A stretch of DNA of 42,239 bases from Candidatus Peregrinibacteria bacterium (GTDB lineage: Bacteria; Patescibacteriota; Gracilibacteria; UBA1369; LOWO2-01-FULL-3), in the NCBI GenBank assembly GCA_014729275.1, contig WJKE01000066.1:1-42239 (forward strand), written 5' to 3'. The notes beneath the pieces were generated by a model. The model was given only the letters and a program-made list of their open reading frames with translations, searched no databases and was not told the origin of the DNA. How positions within the stretch are numbered: the stretch's first letter is position 1; every line of letters starts with the position of its first letter. The translations under genes were made by a program, and so were the position numbers. Below are positions 36,444-42,239 of the stretch, piece after piece.

Positions 36444-37067
36444 TCATAGTTTTCTTGCTTTTACAATCTGATTTATCCATGTCTTCCGGTAATAAATAAA
36501 CTTTTCATCCTCAATTTTTAAAAAAGCTTCCTCCAGCGCATTTATTACATTTTGAGGGCGATGATAATAAGAATGAATTTTAATTAATTCCCTATTGCCA
36601 ACATCAACATTTGGCGCTTTTCTTTGATTAATGTTATTCAGCACAAGCATTCCTTCGGTTTTCAAAACTCTGTAAGCCTCATTAAAACTTTCTCGTAAAT
36701 TTTTTAAATGAACAATTAAAAAAGACATAAATACAATATCAAAAGAATCATCCTCAAATGGCAAAGCATCACTACTGCCCCTAACAGTTTTTATTGAGGG
36801 AAACTTCTTCTTATGAACCTCAAGCATCCCCTCAGATACATCCATACAAATTATTTCAGCATCTTTATTGAGTAATTTTGCCGTATCTCTACCTGTCCCA
36901 CAACCAATATTTAAAATTTTCTTACCCCTGACATTCCCAAGCATTTGCAAAAATTCCCCATCATCAAAAGTATCCAGAAGCCCGGATTTTTTATCATAAT
37001 TTGCACTATAAGCGTCATAACCAGCTTCAGAATCATATACACCTTTAGTCTTTTTCTTCGAGCCCAT
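36444..37067 (-). CDS. SAM-dependent methyltransferase (class I)
   Basis: KKILNIGCGTGRDTAKLL, IICMDVSEGML, GSSDALPFEDDSFDIVFMSFLIVHL. Confidence 0.9.
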   Translation of the reverse strand: MGSKKKTKGVYDSEAGYDAYSANYDKKSGLLDTFDDGEFLQMLGNVRGKKILNIGCGTGRDTAKLLNKDAEIICMDVSEGMLEVHKKKFPSIKTVRGSSDALPFEDDSFDIVFMSFLIVHLKNLRESFNEAYRVLKTEGMLVLNNINQRKAPNVDVGNRELIKIHSYYHRPQNVINALEEAFLKIEDEKFIYYRKTWINQIVKARKL

Positions 37068-37128
37068 AAAATCAAATTTATTAATTATAAAAAATATTAT
37101 ATAATAATACTAAATCTAATCAAAGCTT

Positions 37129-37500
37129 ATGGGAACAGGAAAAACTTATTCATTTAAAGAAATTGATTCAACCGCTGCCGCAACACGTGATCAGGCCTTT
37201 CAGGGAATTATCGACAGGATAGTAAGTGCAGGAGGCGAAATAATTGAAGATGAAGAAAGCCCTTTATACACAGATATTGGGGAACAGGAATTTGAAGTCG
37301 GATACGAGAGAACAATAAGATTCGCATTAAACAAAATGGATTTTTTATTGACGAGGAAAGTTGAAACCGCAAGATTATCCGGATCGGGAAGACAAAAAAA
37401 CCTTGAAGACCTGGATTCACCAAGAATAACCATTAATTTAAAACGCAAAGAACAAACCTCAAACAATTGGCAGGTAGTAGATCTGGATGACTTAATCTAA
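37129..37500 (+). CDS. Hypothetical protein, 123 aa
   Basis: Coding-like ORF following an AT-rich upstream region. Confidence 0.6.
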   Translation: MGTGKTYSFKEIDSTAAATRDQAFQGIIDRIVSAGGEIIEDEESPLYTDIGEQEFEVGYERTIRFALNKMDFLLTRKVETARLSGSGRQKNLEDLDSPRITINLKRKEQTSNNWQVVDLDDLI

Positions 37501-37517
37501 TTGCAGCTCAGGTCTAT

Positions 37518-37976
37518 TTATATTTGAGATAATATTTGTTTTGCAATAAATTCCATTTGCTCTTCTTCCTCATCAGTATTATGGTCAAATCCAAATAAGT
37601 GAAGAATTCCATGAACAAGTAATAGTTTTATCTCGTCCTTCAAAGTGTGTTTATGAGTTTTAGCTTGAGACAAAGCAGTATCCACGGAAATAAAAATATC
37701 TCCCGCAATCACTTCGCCTTCCTCTTTTTTAAAATCCGTAACCTCAAGGTAGGCAAAGGCAATTACATCGGTCGGTTTATCATTTCCCCTATATTCTTTA
37801 TTCAATTCCTGAATTCTGGCATCATCCACCAATACAATATCAATTAATCCATCCCGCCCCTCCAGATAGGATTCAACTTTATCCTCAATTACTTTATAAG
37901 CCCCAAAAATAATCTCCTCAAAAAATTTTTTGGGAATCTTTTGCGGAACTTCTTTTATCAATTCAAATTTCAACAT
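37518..37976 (-). CDS. ybeY: Endoribonuclease YbeY / rRNA maturation factor
   Basis: LNKEYRGNDKPTDVIAFAYLE, GDIFISVDTA, LLLVHGILHLFGFDHNTDEEEEQM. Confidence 0.95.
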   Translation of the reverse strand: MLKFELIKEVPQKIPKKFFEEIIFGAYKVIEDKVESYLEGRDGLIDIVLVDDARIQELNKEYRGNDKPTDVIAFAYLEVTDFKKEEGEVIAGDIFISVDTALSQAKTHKHTLKDEIKLLLVHGILHLFGFDHNTDEEEEQMEFIAKQILSQI

Positions 37977-37977
37977 A

Positions 37978-38949
37978 TTATTTTAGCCAAAGATTAGAGT
38001 ATATTTCCCATTCCTTTTCACTTATTTCCCAATAAGGATAAATAGATACACCACTAAAGCTCTTTTCATTACTTCTGATATTGTTTAGGCCTGCAATTAC
38101 TCCGTTTAAACCCGTTTCAATATTTTCGATTCCGGGATCAAAGCCCTCTTTTTCGTCTTCATAAGCGGGTATACCAATAAAAACTTCAATATCATCAAAA
38201 AGTGAAGTAACACGAATAGTTTGTTCTTTTACAATCCATTCATAGAGATTTTTTGAGTTTATACCGGTATCATAGACCATAACCACAATTTGATCTGCAT
38301 ATTTAGCCACATTCCTATAATTAACTTCAGTATTGTAATTCCTATATTCATGAATATTTTCAGTCATCCACAAAAAAACAGAAGGAATAAATTCAGCCAA
38401 TGCAACAGATATCTTCTTATCATCTTTCAGCCCTTCATCGGTTTTTCTAAGAACCTCAATAAAAGCCAGATCCTCATCCCAAACAGGCTCAATATCAAAG
38501 TGAATTCCATCAAAACCTGCAAGATCCGTAAAAATTTTAGTCTGCCTAACAATATTATCCTGAATCAGCTCATCTTCAAGATCAATCTCTGAACGAATTT
38601 GCCCCAGCCATGCCTGATATTCAATGTTTTCATTAAACTTCCTTGCGCTCTCCAAAAACTTGAATGCATATCTGTAAGTTGCATGGTGAACAGTCCCATC
38701 ATTATTAAATGGCCCACAATGAACAAAGACAGTATTTATTCGGTTATCTTCAAGAGTTCTTACAAACTGCTGAATTTCCCCATCGGATTTTTGCTCGCCA
38801 ACCCATTCATGGCCAACCCAAACAGCATTATGGCCGGAATTATAATAAGAGCCGGGCTGATCAGCCGAAATTCCAATAACAAAAATCCACACAATAATGC
38901 TAAAAATTATTATTAAACCCAGTGTTGTAATTTTCCAAAGGCTTGGCAT
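37978..38949 (-). CDS. Membrane-anchored glycoside-hydrolase-like TIM-barrel protein
   Basis: N-terminal TM anchor; DGIHFDIEPVWDEDLAFI resembles the GH18-type DGxxxDxE strand-4 motif. Confidence 0.6.
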   Translation of the reverse strand: MPSLWKITTLGLIIIFSIIVWIFVIGISADQPGSYYNSGHNAVWVGHEWVGEQKSDGEIQQFVRTLEDNRINTVFVHCGPFNNDGTVHHATYRYAFKFLESARKFNENIEYQAWLGQIRSEIDLEDELIQDNIVRQTKIFTDLAGFDGIHFDIEPVWDEDLAFIEVLRKTDEGLKDDKKISVALAEFIPSVFLWMTENIHEYRNYNTEVNYRNVAKYADQIVVMVYDTGINSKNLYEWIVKEQTIRVTSLFDDIEVFIGIPAYEDEKEGFDPGIENIETGLNGVIAGLNNIRSNEKSFSGVSIYPYWEISEKEWEIYSNLWLK

Positions 38950-38950
38950 T

Positions 38951-39478
38951 TTATTTTAGTTTTTTTAATATTTCATACACCACTATCCCATAACAAGTAG
39001 CAACATTCAAAGAATTTGCACGCCCATGCATGGGAACCTCAATAGCATTATCTATTTCTGCCATTAATTCATCCGAAATCCCCTCAACTTCATGGCCTAA
39101 AACAATGCAAACCGGAGCCTCATAATTAAACTTGTCATAAGGTTCGCTGCCATGCGCAATCTCAATCGCAACCACTTGCACGCCCTTTTCCTTAAGCTCC
39201 CGCACAACTTCAACTGCATCCTCCCTGTATTCAAAAGGAACCAATTCCTCCGCGCCCAATGCTGTTTTTGAAATTTCCTTTCTTGGAGGAGCGCCGGTAA
39301 TCCCGCACAAATAAAGTTTTTCAATCATTGCGGCATCACTTGTCCGAAATATTGCCCCCACATTATACAAGCTTCGAACATTTTCCAATATCACATAAAT
39401 CGGGTGCCTTTTGGCATTTGCCACATCTTCTATAGAAGGTTTTTTTGACTGAACTTCTTCAAAACTGAGTTTACGCAT
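38951..39478 (-). CDS. TrmH/SpoU-family RNA methyltransferase
   Basis: VRSLYNVGAIFRTSDA, CIVLGHEVEGIS, IEVPMHGRANSLNVATCYGIVVYE. Confidence 0.93.
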   Translation of the reverse strand: MRKLSFEEVQSKKPSIEDVANAKRHPIYVILENVRSLYNVGAIFRTSDAAMIEKLYLCGITGAPPRKEISKTALGAEELVPFEYREDAVEVVRELKEKGVQVVAIEIAHGSEPYDKFNYEAPVCIVLGHEVEGISDELMAEIDNAIEVPMHGRANSLNVATCYGIVVYEILKKLK

Positions 39479-41549
39479 CTTGAGAATTAATAAACTTAAG
39501 AGTCTTATTTACCAGATCTTCCATTTCATTTAAAGAAATATTTTCATCAGGATAAAAATTTTCATTCTCAGATACAAGATTATTCATTTTGGCAAACAAA
39601 GTATATCGGGGATACCACCACATATGATCAATTCTGGAATCAACATCGCTAAAGCCGGACTCTTGTGAATATATTGCACTTTCACTACCCAGTTCATTCA
39701 CCAATTCAAATCTATACTTGTTCTCAACTAATTTATTAGCTCCTAAAATCACTTTTAAGGCCTGGATTTTTGTGATGGGGGCATCTGGCATAAACGGACT
39801 ATCCGGAAGGCTCATAAAGCCATTTATAATACCCAGCATTGTTGCTGTATTAATTGCCTCGTAATATTTATGATCACTTTTCACATCAGGATAAAGAATA
39901 ATTTCAGGACTAAAACTTATATCGTCATAAGAAGACTGTGCCATAAAATCAAACATGCAAAAATCAATGTAGTCATAGCAACTTTGAAGCAATCCGGAAT
40001 TTTTGGATTTTAGATCAAATTTATCAATAACATAAGATACAAATTTCCCCCGACTAACTTCATCCCCCGGATTTAAACCGGTTTCAGAGTAATATTTGGG
40101 ATTTCCAATAGGTCTACCATTACCAAAAATCAAATAAACCCGGCCGGAATTAATTGCGCCTTCCTTATCACTATACCTTGCCCCAACAGCAAGATCCAAA
40201 AATCCATCATTATTAAAATCCAGAGTTTCCAGACTATAGCCAAACCAGTCATCAGCTTTTTCACCGCTGATAATTGAGTTAACAGCAAGTAGATTATCCC
40301 GATTGGTATATGCAATATAGGTATCACCTGAATCTTCACTTATTGGATATCCCACACCGGGAGCTCCAATTATTAAATCTGCCTTTAAATCTTTATTTAT
40401 GTCGCTTAATAGTACTTTAGCCCCGGACTTTGCTTCGGTGCTTTCCCTTTGAATAATTTTTGGACGATGCGCAAGCGAATAAAGCTCTTCGCCTCCATAA
40501 AATATTGTAGTTTTCCCGGAGGCAGAGGTGGAAGAATAAGGAAAAGAACTCACAGCCAAATCCTCAATTCCATCTCCATCAATATCTCCAATATCAGTTG
40601 AAAACCCAAACCATTCATTATTTGAAGAGCCACTTATTGCAAAACTCGGAGACTTAATAATGGGGTCAGTATGTGCAAAATCCTTATAAATATATACTTT
40701 TCCGCTATCATTTAGTTCAGAGCCATCAGCTCTAAATGCTCCAATTGCAATTGATATATTGTTGTCAGAGGTAAGTATTCCCGAACTAATTGTTGAGCCA
40801 AATTTTTCCTTTTCATTTTGCCCATAAAAAGTTAAATCTGCGCTATTTTCTCTCAACACATATATATCACTGTATTTTTCAGAAAAACTTCCGTTAAAAC
40901 CGTACACAACACCTGTTTTTCCAATACCGGGGGAGAGAGCATTGGGAGCTCCAACCAAAAGATCATCAATTGAATCATTATTAATATCCTTACTTAAAAG
41001 ACTTAATCCAAAGGAATCGCCATGACTGTGGCCGACAAGTAAAAAATCAGGTTTATAAGAATTAAAATCAAACTTTTTCCTTTTCCACTCAGCTTTACCA
41101 TAAACCGTATAAACCTTACCCGGCCTATAATCGGAATAATATGCATTATAAGCACCTATAGCTAAATCGTCGATCCCATCACCATTGTAATCACCGCTGG
41201 TAATTGATGTTCCAAGTTGATCCCCGCTAAAGGCCCCAAAAAATTCCAAATCCGGGTCTTCAGCAAAATAACCGGTTCCTGATCCAAAATAGACAGATAC
41301 TTTACCTGCCCAATCTTTCATATCCGGAGTATAAAAGGGTGAGCCTATGATTAAGTCATTTATGCCATCGTCATTTAAATCTCCCTTACTTAAACTTGCA
41401 CCAAATTGCTCGCCGGGAGAGTTTGTGGATAAAGTTTTAATTCCTTTATAGGTGGAAACATTTGATTCATAAATAGTTTCACCAGCTATGGCCAGGTTAG
41501 GTATTAATATAAATATAACAAAAAAAATATATAATCGTTTCATTTTCAT
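39471..41549 (-). CDS. FG-GAP/integrin-alpha-like beta-propeller secreted protein with C-terminal SLH-like region
   Basis: Signal peptide MKMKRLYIFFVIFILIPNLAIAG at the internal start; repeated LSKGDLNDDGINDLIIGSP, GDYNGDGIDDLAIGA, DIDGDGIEDLAVS, LDFNNDGFLDLAVGA. Confidence 0.9.
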   Translation of the reverse strand: MKMKRLYIFFVIFILIPNLAIAGETIYESNVSTYKGIKTLSTNSPGEQFGASLSKGDLNDDGINDLIIGSPFYTPDMKDWAGKVSVYFGSGTGYFAEDPDLEFFGAFSGDQLGTSITSGDYNGDGIDDLAIGAYNAYYSDYRPGKVYTVYGKAEWKRKKFDFNSYKPDFLLVGHSHGDSFGLSLLSKDINNDSIDDLLVGAPNALSPGIGKTGVVYGFNGSFSEKYSDIYVLRENSADLTFYGQNEKEKFGSTISSGILTSDNNISIAIGAFRADGSELNDSGKVYIYKDFAHTDPIIKSPSFAISGSSNNEWFGFSTDIGDIDGDGIEDLAVSSFPYSSTSASGKTTIFYGGEELYSLAHRPKIIQRESTEAKSGAKVLLSDINKDLKADLIIGAPGVGYPISEDSGDTYIAYTNRDNLLAVNSIISGEKADDWFGYSLETLDFNNDGFLDLAVGARYSDKEGAINSGRVYLIFGNGRPIGNPKYYSETGLNPGDEVSRGKFVSYVIDKFDLKSKNSGLLQSCYDYIDFCMFDFMAQSSYDDISFSPEIILYPDVKSDHKYYEAINTATMLGIINGFMSLPDSPFMPDAPITKIQALKVILGANKLVENKYRFELVNELGSESAIYSQESGFSDVDSRIDHMWWYPRYTLFAKMNNLVSENENFYPDENISLNEMEDLVNKTLKFINSQDA

Positions 41550-41650
41550 AGTAATAGTAACAGTATAGGTTTCATTCCTAATTATCCGCATTAGGGAAAA
41601 CAATGTAAAGCTTATTATCGAGTTAGACAACAATACGCCCGCGTGACTAG

Positions 41651-42239
41651 ACTTCAGTAGACATTTCATACTAGAATGTCGACTGGACATTAATAAAAAT
41701 CCATGAAAGATGTCGACTATACATTGACCAGGAAAGACGCTAGTAAACTGCTAAAAGTGTCGGTGAGGACAGTAGACAGATATATTAAGTCAGGGCAGTT
41801 GTCTGCTCTTCAGGAGGATAGAAATGTGCTCCTTAGTAAGGATGAAGTTAAAGATTTTAAAAAGCGAAAGGGTAAAATTAGGCCTTCCCCTAAAGGAAAA
41901 AAGGAGGTGTGTCCAGTGGACAAAAAGGTGATGTCGAGTCGACAAAAGGGTGTCTACTCAGATGAGGTTAGTGCTGCAGTAAGGCAAGATCGGGTAGACA
42001 TTGTAATTCCGGGTGAGGACCTGGAGGAGGAGCAATCAACGCACAAAAAAATATTTTTCGAGCAGGTTGCAGGCCTTGAATTAAAGGAGAAGATAGAAAA
42101 GACCTTAGCTCAAAAATTTAAAGAATGTCCACTCGACACTAAGAAAGGTGAACGCGAAAAATTATGTCCAGTGGACAGTAAAATGTCTACTGGTTTAGGG
42201 GTATCTGAAAAAGAAAAAGTGGAGATAGAGGGTTTGTCC
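41651..42239. repeat. Array of 13-bp palindromic motif TGTC-B-A-S-T-S-GACA
   Basis: Two-armed sites at 41677, 41910, 41932, 42126, 42165; a degenerate site at 41711; half-sites at 41651, 41766, 41951, 41988, 42184; truncated at 42235. Confidence 0.85.
41703..42239 (+). CDS. Partial ORF: HTH_17/MerR-like DNA-binding protein, runs off the window
   Basis: MKDVDYTLTRKDASKLLKVSVRTVDRYIKSGQLSALQEDRNVLLSKDEVKDFKKRKG then a low-complexity charged region; no stop before the window end. Absent from the supplied ORF track. Confidence 0.8.
   Translation, partial: MKDVDYTLTRKDASKLLKVSVRTVDRYIKSGQLSALQEDRNVLLSKDEVKDFKKRKGKIRPSPKGKKEVCPVDKKVMSSRQKGVYSDEVSAAVRQDRVDIVIPGEDLEEEQSTHKKIFFEQVAGLELKEKIEKTLAQKFKECPLDTKKGEREKLCPVDSKMSTGLGVSEKEKVEIEGLS

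Noticed and set aside
41651-42239. CRISPR or LexA/SOS-box explanation for the palindrome array
   Set aside because: Sites are 13 bp, irregularly spaced, within a coding frame, and do not match SOS-box consensus sequences I know.

Overview
AT-rich bacterial chromosome segment. Gene content and small SLH/FG-GAP/pilin-like surface proteins resemble Patescibacteria (CPR), possibly Peregrinibacteria; this placement is inference. The standard genetic code fits: prfB (RF2) is present and pdf ends in TGA. Recognisable genes include murB, clpB with a perfect CIRCE operator, rnj, murD, prfB, def, ybeY, a TrmH/SpoU methyltransferase, a CarS-like (DUF46) CDP-alcohol synthase, a flippase, a GtrA-GT2 fusion, bacteriohemerythrin, three SLH-containing surface proteins, and three tRNAs (Thr-TGT, Pro-TGG, Pro-GGG). 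No rRNA, CRISPR array or intact IS element was seen. The strongest unexplained signals are: (1) a dense array of a 13-bp palindrome, TGTC-B-A-S-T-S-GACA, upstream of and in all three frames inside a truncated HTH gene at the right edge; (2) a family of about 165-185 bp intergenic elements with nested inverted repeats whose arms co-vary between copies; (3) two large single-TM proteins near clpB sharing an unrecognised C-terminal domain; (4) a duplicated tRNA-Pro 5' half carrying an inverted copy of tRNA sequence, as expected from template switching; (5) a diverged tandem remnant of the prfB 3' end; (6) a CGTGCCGGCACG-centred repeat that also occurs inside an HNH gene.
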